64,000 bases of DNA from Ariolimax columbianus (GCA_036924085.1 JAVGWX010000003.1:129949023-130013022); one strand, 5' to 3'. Counted from the first letter of the stretch, positions 45,110-56,621 are shown. The notes: generated from the sequence alone by a model not told the origin. Program-made: numbers and translations.

Positions 45110-45425
45110 AGTGTTCTGCCGGGTTCTTTGTGAATGGCATGGACAAGAATAGCACCACTGTCTCACGGAGTGCATGTCCTTAGACTGGCATTACACCAGC
45201 CATTGTTAGGTAGTTTGTTAAGGGTAGCATAGATGGCGCATAATGGGCTGCATGTCTACTTTGCTCAGTGTTTGAGTCTATTAAGATAGACTCGCACGTC
45301 CGTTAATCACCCTCCGCGGCACTTGTCCTTACGAAACGGAGTAATAATCTGCTCGAGCAAAACGCGCTTAGCAGGAAATACCCACCCGGTTACATCTAGC
45401 TCAAGCCAGGAGCATGCATATACGA
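45110..45425 (+). mobile_element. Family A dispersed repeat, copy 3
   Basis: Shares with copies 1 and 2 the blocks gacaagaatagcaccactg, catagatggcgcataatggg (diverged), tgtttgagtctattaagata and gcttagcagga. More diverged than the others. No duplication found at its ends. Confidence 0.7.
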
Positions 45426-45699
45426 ATATACGAAAATACAGATAGCTCAACTAACAATGCCAAATCCAATGGAGGTGAAGGGGTTTATCACAGACTAAAA
45501 GCCGGAAAAGCACCATAACAAAACTCAAGTACTAACAACGGAAACGTACTCCGGTAACTGCCACACAGAAAAAGGGGCAAGGTCCAAGATATAAATAACC
45601 ACTAAGAATGCATATCATTTCTGAACGTTGACTCGTTATTACGATCATTTATTATGCAACTTGAACATAGTGATCTCGAGACATGCGCATACTTCCAGA

Positions 45700-46193
45700 C
45701 ACAGCTCTTAGTAGAACACCAATGCAATATCGAAGGCAATGAAGTTGCACATAGACATGCGAATTATGGAGAAGTTTCCATAGAAACAGGCCTGTACATC
45801 CCATTTAATGATATATAGACCATCATTAAAGGCAGCTTCAGTGGAAATGGGCAGATAAACACTTTCCCTTATGAGACCAAGGGAAATTCGATCTGACTAG
45901 ATAAGTGCATGTCGTCATCATCTTCAGGCTGAGAGCTGGGCCTCTTTAGAACAAAATGATGATTGTGACATATGACAGGTGCCCATATGGAGAGCATGCC
46001 ATGAACGTGGAACACATCCTATAAAGTTGTATGCTCACGCAGGAGAGAGACAGAACAATGCTGCCTTCGCGAGACAGAAATGAAACATCAGCTAAATAAC
46101 GATAAAATAGCCTCACAAACTACGATGTGCTTTGCAAGAGAAACCGAGACCTTGGTATGAGAATGAATGAAGAAGAGGAGGAAGAAGAACAAG
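45700..46193 (+). mobile_element. LINE RNase H/C-terminal fragment with GAA-rich tail
   Basis: The plus strand reads HQCNIEGNEVAHRHANYGEV at about 45718-45777 (the S-H-C-x-I-x-G-N-E-x-A-D block; the final aspartate is histidine). After stops come VIIFRLRAG and YDRCPYGEHAMNVEHIL, the cysteine/histidine C-terminus comparable to LINE-C. It ends in a gaagaagaggaggaagaaga tail (46168-46190). Diverged relative of LINE-C. Confidence 0.65.
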
Positions 46194-46511
46194 TAGCATA
46201 GTATTATGGATTTCCTTTATAAAGATAATAGCAGAAACACACTTAGTTATGTGACTCGCAACAGACAAGTCAAAAGAGTGCATCGTGTCAGGCTCTGTTA
46301 GTTTCAAAAGTGTCTTAGTACAACATACGCGTAGTTAATGATAATACTTGACAACTAGTTGTGATTTGCGTGTGAGATTAAATCAAGTTATTGTTGTTTT
46401 TATTTGGGCTAATGGCTTTAAATATTGAATTTTAAATAAACATATGGCTCCTGGTTGTGTTTATTACTAAAAGATGCATTCATTTGTATGTTCCTTATAG
46501 AGTACATCATT

Positions 46512-46835
46512 TTAATAGGCGTCGTTTGTAAGGAGTTTATGGAGCATCTCTGACGATGCGATGGCCCAACAATAGTGACTTAGCACATTTCCCATGTCAT
46601 CCCGCATTTCAGGTAGAAATGTTCTGATGAAATTGTTCTCGTCAATGACAGTACAACAGTAAGCAGGAAAAAAATCCAGACGAGAATTCAGAATGTGTAA
46701 CTTTAATGAGATGTTGCAGCCTAGTTTTTTGTAGCGTTGCTGGCGGGTTTCTAGAAGCTCCTGGTAATTGTCCGACTTATTGTTCCCTTGAAGGTATGTT
46801 GTCAATTTCTGGAAAGCATTTAACTTTAATAAAGG
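46512..46835 (-). pseudogene. Fragment of a widespread multicopy protein family, function unknown
   Basis: The minus strand is open from about 46835 to 46512: LNAFQKLTTYLQGNNKSDNY, then YKKLGCNISLKLHILNSRLD, FFPAYCCTVIDENNFIRTFL and HYCWAIASSE. From memory of family patterns this matches a multicopy invertebrate protein with an N-x-S-L-K-x-H-F-L-x-S-H-L-D-F-F-P block and a downstream D-Y-C-W. The usual S-D-E-x-G-E-R-F-H-Q-D centre is changed (IDENNFIRTF). I do not know its function; its multicopy nature suggests a mobile origin (inference). It lies next to, and opposite in strand to, a LINE fragment. Confidence 0.6.
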
Positions 46836-46869
46836 TCACAAGGGAGAGTGCGAAACATAAAAGGACATC

Positions 46870-47940
46870 TCTCTTCCAAGCCACAAAGGCAAGATATATG
46901 CAAAGGACAGGACCAATACTGGAACCCCAACTAGGAAATAATCAGTTCGGGAAATAACAGCCTTTTATTCATAGATCAAGAAAAGGCCTTCGAAAGAGTC
47001 AACAAAAGTAAACTATGGGAGATTATGGACTGCAAGGTCCTCTCTTTAGTAACATCAAAGCTCTGTATCAGGACAGCCAGAGTGCAGTAAGAACAACAGA
47101 AGATATATCGAAGTAGTTCCCCATTTTATAAGACGTTTCATCAGGAAAGTACCAACCAATTGCTCTTTGCAGACGACCAATGTCTGATTTACTTCAATAA
47201 ACGAAATCTACAAAGTCATATTGATTCACTCTACTTGAACTGTCAAAAGTACGATATGAATATCAATACATAACAAAAAAGGAAATGAATATAGGTAGAA
47301 AGTACACACTTGATATTCATGTGAATGAAACAAAAATAAAGCAGATACAATGTAGATATGTGGGAGCTGTTTTTACTGAGGATGGCAGATTCGACAAAGC
47401 GATAGAGGCGAGAGTGCAGGGAAAATTGCTGTCACATACCAGCTGTCTCCACTTCTAAAGCACCCCACGATTTCCCTCCAAACAAAAAAGCAAATGATAA
47501 ATAGTATATCCATCCCAATCCTGTGCTACCGGGGCCAGACATGGACATTGAATAAGGCCCAGGAATGAAAGTTAGCCACCTGCGAAATACGATGCCTACG
47601 AAAGGTCACTAACAACACCAGAAGAGACAGAATCACAAAAACGAGTATTCGGGAAAAGGTTGGAACAATTCCCTGTCTACAGTATGTATCGCAACAGAGA
47701 ATCAATTGGTTTGGCCACATCGTGAGAATGCAGCCAGACGAAATTGTTCATGCAACCTTCTACAGGAGAACATCAGGAAGAAGGGCTAGTGGAACACCGA
47801 TGAAAAGGTGGATATACCTGCCGTAAAATTATGGGAAACTGTTACTCGAGCCACTAGAGAGGTGAAAGACAAATACATACCACGATCATGGGCTACAACC
47901 CGGCGGAAAGTGAGATGACAAAAGAAGAAGAAGAAGATTC
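46870..47940 (+). mobile_element. LINE fragment, RT palm to C-terminus with GAA tail
   Basis: The plus strand reads ILEPQLGNNQFGK (about 46913-46957; start of the G-F-R block), FIDQEKAFERVNKSKLWEIM (motif A with the aspartate present), NQLLFADDQCLI (FADD at 47166-47177), then CEIRCLRKV-type and REKVGTIPCLQYVSQQRINW sequence and GHIVRMQPDEI. It ends with VTRATREVKDKY and a (GAA) tail at 47922-47937. Part of the palm between motif A and FADD is compressed by deletions. Related in style to 53405-53975. Confidence 0.75.
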
Positions 47941-47949
47941 ATTAGGTCA

Positions 47950-48435
47950 GATCAGGTTAGGTCATCCCGTAACTAGTGAGGTAGTTGGGGCACATATGAA
48001 GACACAACCTCAAAACCTAACGCACCATTCTCTGTCAGCGGCCTCTGCCTGTGCCTCTTCTGGTCGGAGATTGGTCCATTCTTTTATGTTGTCCTTCCTC
48101 CTCTTTTTTGGACGTCCTCTTTGTTGTCTGCCTTGCACCTTTCCGTGCATGGATTGTATTTGCAAGACCATTTTATCTCGATATGCAACCGTACCAAACG
48201 AGTTTCCTTCTTTTGACTAGTATCAAGATATATTCAAAAGACCCTATTGCTGTTATGATTCTATCTCGTTTTTATAACCTTTCAGGATATCATCAAAACG
48301 TGTATCTCACAAGAGCCAACATTTCTGTGGATCTACAAATACAAATTTCTCATTGTTTACCTCCCAAATTCAGAAAAATAGTTAATAAAGGTACAACTCT
48401 CCAATTTCGATCCCTGGCCTTTATGGGTTCCTCTG
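47950..48435 (-). mobile_element. LINE C-terminal fragment, decayed
   Basis: The minus strand gives KKRRKDNIKEWTNLRPEEAQ and EAADRE (about 48110-48020), matching the R-W-x-D-N-I-K-E-W-T and A-x-D-R-x-x-W-R end of LINE proteins, preceded by HGKVQGRQQRGRP in another frame. It lies tail to tail with the plus-strand LINE at 46870-47940. Confidence 0.52.
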
Positions 48436-49493
48436 TAGTCCAAGTTTGATATGTAAGGAAAGCAGCAAGATCATGCTGGATTCTTCAAGTAGTTTGTTAA
48501 GTACATTCATTTACTTAAGTTTAATTGACTCTTGTAAAAGTCTATTTTTCCTTGATTAGGGAGAGAAGCCATGGGTTGGCTGTGTCAGAGACAGAATTCA
48601 GCAAAACTGAATGCAACCTTGTCGTAGCCTAGTCCAGAGGACGATAACCTTCAGGTCAATACAAATCTGCCACTTATACTTGTGTGTATCATGTGTGTAA
48701 CCATTGGTTCATATTGTTGTATGTTTCTTTCATGTGGTCTGCATAACAGGGTGGAACAAAAACTTTCGCAATTATGGAGCAGTACAGCTTTTAAGCTCAA
48801 TTTGGGGGAATAATCAAACGAAGTTTTGGCAATGCTGTCAGCCCAACTTCATGAACGCATGCAATGAGGTTGTTTGTTAGCAGCTCTGTTTGCCTTCTAT
48901 AAAACAAAACAGATTCTCTTTTAGAATATGCAATTGCTGCTGTCTGGAAACCAGCAGGTTTGCTTTATTCTTTTTTTTCAAATTGTGTGTGTGTGTGTTG
49001 CAATTCCAGATCGACCGTATGATCATTCAATTTACGTTCTGTAATGTTGTGGCTTTGAAGATTCTTCAATAGGTACGAAGTAGTTTCTCTTAATGTAGAT
49101 GAGCCCATAGATGACGGATATTCACTGACCTTACTTTATCATTCATCAGCCAGAGTATGAGAATCTGGTAGGCCCTAAACAGGATGACCTGCCCTCTGAG
49201 CCAGGTGGTCTCTCTGATGCAATCGATCTATTGGTTGGTGGTCGCCTGATCTTTTCTAATTATTGCTCTCCTAACAACATAATTTATTTATTAACTATGT
49301 TCGTGTTCCTTGTTCCTCGGCTCTTGTAACATGTCTGTGATTGCGTTCGTTTAGGTTTCATTGTGGAATAAAAGGGCTTCTCGAATTCGTACTTAACTGG
49401 AACCATCCCTGGTGTTTTGTCTTCACTATTCTCTTTCCGGCAAATCGTTATCTAGTGCTTTACAAACCCTTTTCTCTCCCACTCTGGGAAAAC
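48436..49493. other. No recognised feature
   Basis: AT-rich DNA with a short TG run near 48987. No coding motif recognised. Confidence 0.5.
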
Positions 49494-49511
49494 GTTCTCT
49501 CTGTCTGTCTG

Positions 49512-49593
<82 letters not shown>

Positions 49594-49831
49594 CTTCTTA
49601 CTTTCTTTCAATCTCAGGAAAAAAAATTGTCTTAGTGTTTTGTAAAAACTTTCTGACACAATTCTCAGAATACCGATATCTAGAATTTTGCAAATACGTG
49701 TTATCTCTCACTTTAGGGAAACGTCTCCTGATCTTTGTCTCTCTCGTTATCTCTCTCTTTCGTTATGTCTCTCGTTTGCTCTCTTTATCTGGCTGTCTGC
49801 ATGATTCTCTCTCTCTCTCTCTCTCTCTCTC
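49494..49831. repeat. (CT)n microsatellites in pyrimidine-rich tract
   Basis: Dense CT runs at 49498-49590 and 49809-49831, and a looser ctctctttcgt stretch between them. The open frame 49341-49901 through this tract is low-complexity serine/leucine only. Confidence 0.93.
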
Positions 49832-49967
49832 AACATGTTCCCTAGTGTTTGTAAACACTTACTGCCACGCTTTGACAACGACCGATATCGAGAAACATTG
49901 ACATTCGACAGATCCTAACTAAAATCAGTATAGTGTCAGCCAGCTACAGACAATTGAATACAGGTCT

Positions 49968-50857
49968 GAAAAAGAAAGGAGAGACACTACCCTAAGCTTC
50001 ATAACGAAAAGCTACCCAAGCATGGACTGGACCCATGCATACACCGACGGTTCTGTAACAAACACTACACAGAACGGAGGGGCAGGAGCATTCCTGAACC
50101 TACCAAATGGCAGAAAAATAACACTGTCATTCGCTACTGGTAAGTACACAAGCAATTTCAGAGCGGAGGCAGAGGCACTGAGGGCGGCAGTGGAAGAAAT
50201 GGCAACACACAGTGAAAATGAGAGCCACATAGTCTTGCTGACAGATGCTCTCGCCGTAGTCACAGCGCTAAAAAGCCAGAAAAACACTGAGCTTAATGAC
50301 TTAAGAGCAGCACTCTGCAAACTGTGCCAGCTGTCCGCACCAAAAAGGGTAGTGGTACAGTGGGTTCCGTCACACTGCAACATCCAAGGCAACGAGGAGG
50401 CAGACAGACTGGCAAAAGAAGGTGCAAGGCTACCATAAACAGATACCAGTATGACGTACGAAGAGTCAAAACGGCTTATCAAAGCCAGGTACATGACCAA
50501 ATGGGAAACCGAACATACTGGTTACACCAAAAACGATGCCTATTACCAGTTGAACCGAAGAGAGCAGGTCGTTGTCTTCAGACTTCGCACTGGCCACAAT
50601 AGACTGAGGTACCACCTATTCAACAAATTGAAGATAGGGTGTACCGACGAATGCCCGTGCGGTACTGGTAAAATGACCACTGAACATCTGCTGCAGAACT
50701 GCCCGACATACGGGGATCAGAGAGAGCAGATGTGGCCATTGCCAGTGGAACTGCAAGACAAGCTCTATGGTAGTGGCGAGAGTCTCAGGATGACCGCCGC
50801 TTTTTTCGAAAAAATAATGGTTACTGTCTGACTGTGTACGCAGAAGAAGAAGAAGAA
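49968..50857 (+). mobile_element. LINE-C copy 3, young 5'-truncated insertion with 12-bp duplication
   Basis: The insertion is bracketed by gaatacaggtct at 49956-49967 and 50858-50869, where the right copy partly overlaps the GAA tail. It contains only the end of the LINE: a short connector, RNase H and C-terminal domain in one frame interrupted by a single stop (50436-50438). 5' truncation plus target duplication is the normal outcome of target-primed reverse transcription. It is much less decayed than LINE-C copies 1 and 2, so it is probably the most recent LINE insertion in the window. Confidence 0.88.
50022..50831 (+). pseudogene. LINE-C RNase H and Cys/His C-terminus, one nonsense codon
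   Basis: First part 50022-50438: AYTDGSVT (first catalytic aspartate), NFRAEAEALRAAVEE (glutamate), VLLTDALAVVTAL (second aspartate), WVPSHCNIQGNEEADRLAKE (histidine and final aspartate). All five RNase H residues are present. A TAA at 50436-50438 follows ARLP; the same frame then continues (50451-50831) with MTYEESKRL, RLRTGHNRLRYHLFNKLKIG and CTDECPCGTGKMTTEHLLQN, a cysteine/histidine knuckle. RNase H removes the RNA strand during second-strand synthesis. The stop differs by one base from a glutamine codon, so it is probably a recent mutation. Confidence 0.88.
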
Positions 50858-50869
50858 GAATACAGGTCT

Positions 50870-51926
50870 CGGCTTTTTCGTAAGCTCAGCGAGGCCCCCC
50901 TATATAACCACTCATAGTGCCAGCGCAAACAAACTCTACGGGGACTTTAGGACTGACTTTCTGCGAATCTCAATCACCAAAACATCACTTTATATTTGCA
51001 TCCAAAGTTCCGCCTCGTTTCTCGGTTGTTGAGATCAGATAATTATGTGATCCTTAACTGTCCTAGTGCGTCTGATTTTGTAAACTGTCCACGAATACGT
51101 CAAAGGTCAATTTATGGATTCTACCTCTCCTTCCAAAACAGTGTTTTCCCACTCTATTGTACCAAACCACATCACCGTACGGGTTGACTTGAAACTTATC
51201 CTACGTTGACGCCACCAGTTCACGTGTTACCCTTCATCTAAAACGCGCTACGACGTGTTCCTGTTCTATTGTAGTATGAGTATCGCAAGGTCTGGTTTTG
51301 CCATGTCCCCCATCATCTTTCCGGACGGCTACAAAAAGAAACCCTTACCCAAAATTTCAGATATAAGTCCTGGATTAATTTGTTCTCACTTATCTCTTTA
51401 TTTCCCACCTGGCTGTTTATAGAGTGACATATCTTTATATACTTCGCAAGTGTTCGTTCTCTTGTGACCCTGACTCAGAATAAAGATAGTTACCATTTGA
51501 ATGTAATGCCCCTTATGTTTGGGATCCATGTATGGGGACATTATGACCCTGTCACAGTACCAGTCATTTAGATGGTATTTTTTGTTTTCTCTACGAATTG
51601 AAAAACATGTAACTTATCAATCGTGATTTAGCCAATAGCGCAGATTCATTACACAAATCTGGCAACACATGTGGTGGACCAAATCTTGGCCATGGTCGCC
51701 ATTTCACAAAGAAGAGTAAAGGCTATATGCTTTACTTATCATCCGTTTACTGGACTGCCTATGTGATAGCATAATAACGTGTCCTCAAATCTACAGAAAG
51801 CATTCTGTACAGTTACCACATTCACATTCTTGAATTAAAAGTCTACATTCACAGATTTCACAACACAAGTGATGAAAAGATTGGAATGTGATTGCAATTA
51901 ATACTACAAATTGTGTTAGTTAAATA
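50870..51926. other. No recognised feature
   Basis: The sequence at 50870 continues the target site interrupted by LINE-C copy 3. No gene, repeat or RNA recognised. Confidence 0.5.
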
Positions 51927-51933
51927 GCGTTCA

Positions 51934-52191
51934 GGGACGGCGTGGCCTAGTGATTAAGTGGCACGGCTCATAATCCGAAGGTGCTGGGTTCGATCCCCAT
52001 CAACGCACCGGCCGTTACCCCGGGGAAGCAAACCCTTAGAAAATGCAGGAGGAAGCAGACCCTTACATAAAATGTATGCTGAAGTCAGATGCACTGGCCC
52101 GACAGGCGCAAAATAAAAACCACAATGCAACGCACACCGCCTTGGGGATTAGAGAAAAATAAGGCGAACGCCAAAACAAAATTAAAAAATT
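51934..52191 (+). mobile_element. SINE-T1, tRNA-derived, complete copy
   Basis: The tRNA-like head has box A tggcctagtga (51943-51953) and box B ggttcgatccc (51987-51997) at tRNA-like spacing. The body has two related 26-bp segments (gaagcaaacccttagaaaat and ggaagcagacccttacataa), the gctgaagtcagatgcactgg core, then caacgcacaccgccttgggg and an A-rich end. The 7-bp gcgttca flanks it at 51927-51933 and 52192-52198. It is non-autonomous; RNA polymerase III would transcribe it and a LINE would mobilise it. Confidence 0.88.
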
Positions 52192-52198
52192 GCGTTCA

Positions 52199-53279
52199 AG
52201 TTTATCCATGACGTGAGGGATCGGTCTCTCCATTTACCTTACTTCTGAGGTATACATATCCATTTCTATCAAACACCATAATCATCTTTCTTAATAAACT
52301 AGAGCTATTTAAAGGTTTGGAAATTCATATTTGTGAATGCTACTTTTGTTTCAGAAACATTTTGCCTGTTGTCAAGTGTAAGAGGATGCGTTTCGTTCTA
52401 CCATTTTGTACCAGACCCATTCAACCTGACTAGCTATCCTAGCCCCTGGGCAATTGTTTTTGTGCGTATAGCAATCTGTTCTCCATTCGAGCTAACTAAT
52501 TCTCCCATGAAAGTAAAACTCAAATGTCTCGAAAATGTATTTTTTCACAACACAATTATAAATTTATTAACATAACTTGATAGGATAACAGGAAATACTG
52601 TCTTTGCTATCACTACCTACGCTCTTTTATCAGGGGGTTTTGGCCCCCGGCCAGATGGTTCAACGGTTGTAAACCCGGTTCTATCTTTGGCACAAATCTA
52701 GTTACTTCCATCCCTAACAAGATCTTCTAATATCTAACTAAATTCCTGTATCTCGTTTCTCGTCTCCTATAGTGTGCTTGATTTCTAACCTTCTGACAGC
52801 GCCATTCTTTACAGTTACCGATGTGGAATAAAGCTCTCAATTTCGTGCGATGGGTTGTGATCCCCGGTGTTTTCCTGCACTTTTTTTGTTTCTGACATAA
52901 GGTTTCCCACACTCTTCTTCTGACAATGTACGAGACTTCGACCAGTGTCTAGCTCACTTGCTTTCACCTTTTTCGACATAGTTATTACATACCTTTTTGT
53001 TGGCGACGTACGAGACTTCGATTAGTTTGAGACTCGCTGACATCCGACATATACTAAACGGAGTCAGTCAACTAGTGTTGTTCAAATGCAATTGTGTGCA
53101 AAACTTTGGCTTCACCGATGTTCCGAACTCACATAAGTATTGTCAAGTTTTCTCTACCGAAAAGCACCACTTATAGAGTTAACTCTGTGAACTCATAAGT
53201 ACAACGGGTCAACCTTCCAGCCAAATCTGAATGCAATCTCTCTAACATTAGTTTTTTTTCTTCTGTAATATTTCTAAGC
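52199..53279. other. No firm feature
   Basis: A cggccagatggttcaacggt / cccggttctatc pair near 52650 is vaguely tRNA-like but does not fit box spacing. No other feature recognised. Confidence 0.45.
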
Positions 53280-54085
53280 CTTTATCATTGCAACCGTAAC
53301 ATACAAACATAACAGGCAACCGTAACAGACAAACATAATAGACAACCGCAACGTACAAACATAACAGGCAACCGTAACAGTTAAACATAACAGACAACCG
53401 TAAAGTATTTGGGTTGTAATTATTCGGCAGACGGTAGAATCGACAGGGACATTGAGAAAGGTGTCAGAAAGCATCTGCCGTGACTTATCAGCTGTCCCCA
53501 CTGATTAGACACCCGAGCATTAGTTTGGCAACAAAGCAACAGCTGATAAACAGTATATTTATGCCGATTCTGTGCCAATCATGGCCTCTGCCAATGGCGC
53601 GCGAGAGCAGAATTTCGACTTGTGAAATGAAGTCTTTGAGGAAAGTCATCGGTGTTACCTGAAGAGACAGGATGTGAAAAGACGACATTCGAATCATGGT
53701 CGGCACTACGTCTTGTGTCGAATACATTTCCAGGCAGAAAATAAGTTGGTTTGGTCATCTCATAAATATGCACTCTCATCTTCTTCTACTGATGGCTTAC
53801 AATGCTGGTAGGTCTGGCTAAAGGGCAAGAGGGTGGCCGCGAGGTAGGTGCATAGATGACATTAGGATGATAGTGCAGCGTCAAGGGCTGACATTGACCG
53901 ACGAAACGCACTTGGCGCAGGATAATCGACTTAAGCTCCCTACGACGCTTAATCAGCACAAGTGGACAGAAAAAAAACTAACAACCGTAACAGACAAACA
54001 TACCGGACAACGGTAAGAGACAAATATAACAGACAACCGAAAGTACAACCAGACCAGACATGCATAAAAAATAACCAAAGCAGGT
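53280..54085. repeat. 26-bp minisatellite interrupted by a LINE fragment
   Basis: Units of caaccgtaacagacaaacat + aacagg occur at 53290-53404 (about four and a half units) and again at 53976-54060 (about three diverged units). The LINE fragment 53405-53975 lies between them, in the middle of the array. Confidence 0.85.
53405..53975 (+). mobile_element. LINE C-terminal fragment inserted in a minisatellite
   Basis: The plus strand reads YLGCNYSADGRIDRDIEKGV (Y-L-G-x-x block), then YQLSPLIRHPSISLATKQQL, INSIFMPIL, ISTCEMKSLRKVIGVT, RQKISWFGHLINMHSHLLLL (W-F-G-H-L block) and LTLTDETHLAQDNRLKLPTT, ending with HKWTEKK and a short A-run at 53970. Three frame changes. acaaccgtaa occurs at both junctions, but the surrounding array contains that phrase anyway. 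Confidence 0.78.
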
Positions 54086-55811
54086 AAACGAATTAGATTA
54101 CTCTACCCATATCTATATAACAACTATAATTACACAACGATAACATAAATGTTTAACCATAACTGGGGAACAATAATATATACACACATACAGACATACA
54201 TAAAAACATATATATATATACATACATACACACAAACACACACACATACATATGCACACATAACATATATGTGAAGGACGTGAGTAAACGAAAGATCTTC
54301 CGACACCAGGTCAGGTCCTCATTGTTGCGATAACTCACGTCCTTCTTTAAACAATTCTAATTAGAAACTCTATACTGAAATAAAAAAAAGATTAGATATG
54401 CTCTAATTGAAATGTATGTAGTTTGCCCTTTGCGTAAACGTCACATCTTAAACCGTCAACCTATTTGGCTGTTAAAAGTTACTTGACAGGTGTACAGTAC
54501 GATAGGTCACCATTACTTTCCGTACCTGAAGGAAGCGGTTACACGGAGACACAAATATCCTGTCCGACAAACTGTACACGGCAGGATTCGAAGCAAGTGG
54601 TGATTCTAATTATGAAATAACAATTTTACTACAAAGGATTCGATGTGTTCTAACTATAAACCTTTCTGAGAACATAACAAGATCGGATATGCTTTAATTA
54701 TGGAATTTATAATATTAGAACAAGGAATTATTTACATTCTAATGTTAGACTGAATGAGTTTAGAACAATGGATTAGATGCATTATTATCGACTGGATGAG
54801 ATTTTAACGTTGAAGTTTATATTCTTATCAACGACAGATGAGATGAGGTTAGATGAGCTCAATCTCGAGCCATCGAGCTCCAGTTTGAAGCAGGCCTGTC
54901 TGTCAGGGCATGAACTCTATCAACCTGAATCCACGAATATAAATACTCGAGAACAAAATCACGCTCTGCAAATTAGCTTGTAGGAGAGGTTCGGATTGTG
55001 GATGGAGTAGAATGGGAACGTTTCAATTGGGGAAATACCGGCATTTGAGGAATTTTGTAACGGGAATTATTTATAAGATGTTAAAAATTGGAAGCAGTCA
55101 CAAAATGTGGATAGACATCTCTTTGAGGTTAGACAGGCTGTGGTCATTGAATACAAGAGTGTAAATATATTAATTTGTGTTTGGTGCCGTAATGAAAAAT
55201 GTTTAGCGGGCAGGTTTCTCGAACCAAATATGCAAATAAATAGCCAGTCTCAACACGCTCTAGTCTACCCTGTCGTAAAGGGTTTAATGGATAATGTTAA
55301 AGAAGGAAAGACAACGGGGAATGGAAATTGGCATCCCCAATTTCATAAAAGGTTGGAACTGTTGCGTTGTTGCCTCTACAACCTAATTCCCAGAGGCAGT
55401 ATTTCTTGCAGGAGCATCGTTATCTTTCTTTTTCTTTCTTTTTTTGTGTGTGGCTGTGGTGTGACAATCTCTTTTTTTTTTAAAATACGTATTCTGAATG
55501 TTAAAACTTCTTGCAGTGTTAAACCAAACGCACTGAAGCAAAAGCATTGATGGATTCTAAATAAATAAAAAATGATGATGCTCCAATAACGTTTGTGCCA
55601 GCCTTCTTATTTGTACACATACTTGTTAGGGATCTGATGGTATGGGACTAGCTGTTTGTAATAAAATCATTTTACTGGGTGGAGATTTTTGTCCAGTAAT
55701 ATATGTCGTAATAATGAGTTCATGATCTCTGATAGTTGCTAACAGTGATAAAATAAAAAACCGTGGTATAAATTCCATGCAATGATACTAACCTTTTTCC
55801 GGAGATTGAAA
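54086..55811. other. No recognised gene; (CA/TA) tract at 54176-54262
   Basis: A mixed acatacacacaaacaca microsatellite lies at the start. The frame 55107-55550 is the longest here but shows no known motif and ends in poly-T-derived phenylalanines. Confidence 0.5.
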
Positions 55812-56115
55812 TAGAGTTCGCGGATTGTCTGTTGGAATTAGGTGTAAGTGTAGAGTTCGCAGATATTCTGTTAGAAGTAGGTGTAGGTCTAGAGTTCGCA
55901 GATTGTCTGTTGGAAGTAGGGTAGGTCTAGAGTTCGCAGACTGTGTGTTGGAAGTAGGATAGGTGTAGAGTTCGCAGATTGTCTGTTCGAAGTAGGATAG
56001 GTGTAGAGTTCGCAGATTGTCTGTTCGAAGTAGGGTAGGTCTAGAGTTCGCAGATTGTCTGTTCGAAGTAGGGTAGGTCTAGAGTTCGCAGATTGTCTGT
56101 TCGAAGTAGGTGTAG
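55812..56115. repeat. 38-bp minisatellite
   Basis: Unit agttcgcagattgtctgttc + gaagtagggtaggtctag, about eight copies. Variants differ by gttgg/gttcg and ggtgtaggt/gggtaggt. Confidence 0.95.
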
Positions 56116-56335
56116 ATGAGTAATATAAAAACAGTTCAGAAGTTTAAAGTCCTGTCGAGCAGATGTGTAGACATATATATTTAAATACAGTGACCAATTA
56201 ACAGTTTAAACAAAGAGTAATCATGTCAGTGACATAAAAAAAAACGTCTCTAAATACAATCACGTGTTGGATCGCAAACCTTTCGCTAGACAGATGTTAT
56301 GACATTTCAGAAACCATCTTAAACGAAGAAGAAAC
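56116..56335. other. Short spacer
   Basis: AT-rich spacer between the 38-bp array and a SINE. Nothing recognised. Confidence 0.5.
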
Positions 56336-56349
56336 AGATCTAGCTAGCA

Positions 56350-56586
56350 GGGGACGGCGTGGCCTAGTGGTTAAGTGGCACGGCTCACAACCAGAAGGTG
56401 CTGGGTTCGATCCCCATCACAGCACCGGCCGTTACCCCGGGGAAGCAAACCCTTAGAAAATGCAGGAGGAAGCAGACCCTTACATAAAATGCATGCTGAA
56501 GTCAGATGCACTGGGCCGACAGGCGCAAAAATAAAAACCACAGTGTAATGCACATACGCCTTGGGGAATAGAGAAATAAGGCGAAC

Positions 56587-56618
<32 letters not shown>
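56350..56618 (+). mobile_element. SINE-T1, intact copy with 14-bp target duplication and long A-tail
   Basis: Head box A tggcctagtgg (56360-56370) and box B ggttcgatccc (56404-56414), both close to consensus. The body equals the 51.9-kb copy with few differences. It ends with about 31 A. The target duplication agatctagctagca lies at 56336-56349 and 56619-56632. The perfect long duplication, long uninterrupted A-tail and consensus promoter boxes mark it as a young insertion. Confidence 0.93.

Positions 56619-56621
<3 letters not shown>

Noticed and set aside
48755..48880. A possible mariner end (gggtggaacaaaaactttcg)
   Set aside because: No inverted partner and no transposase sequence adjacent.
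49341..49901. 186-codon ORF through the CT-rich tract
   Set aside because: Low-complexity serine/leucine encoded by CT repeats; no conserved motif.
51934..52010. Possible tRNA genes at 51.9, 56.35 and 5.5 kb
   Set aside because: Boxes A and B are good, but each is fused to a conserved SINE body with tail and target duplications. The 3' half does not fold as a full acceptor arm, so these are SINE heads and not functional tRNAs.
55107..55550. 147-codon ORF as a possible host gene
   Set aside because: No recognisable domain, no similarity to other parts of the window, ends in phenylalanines from a T-run. Not enough to call a gene.
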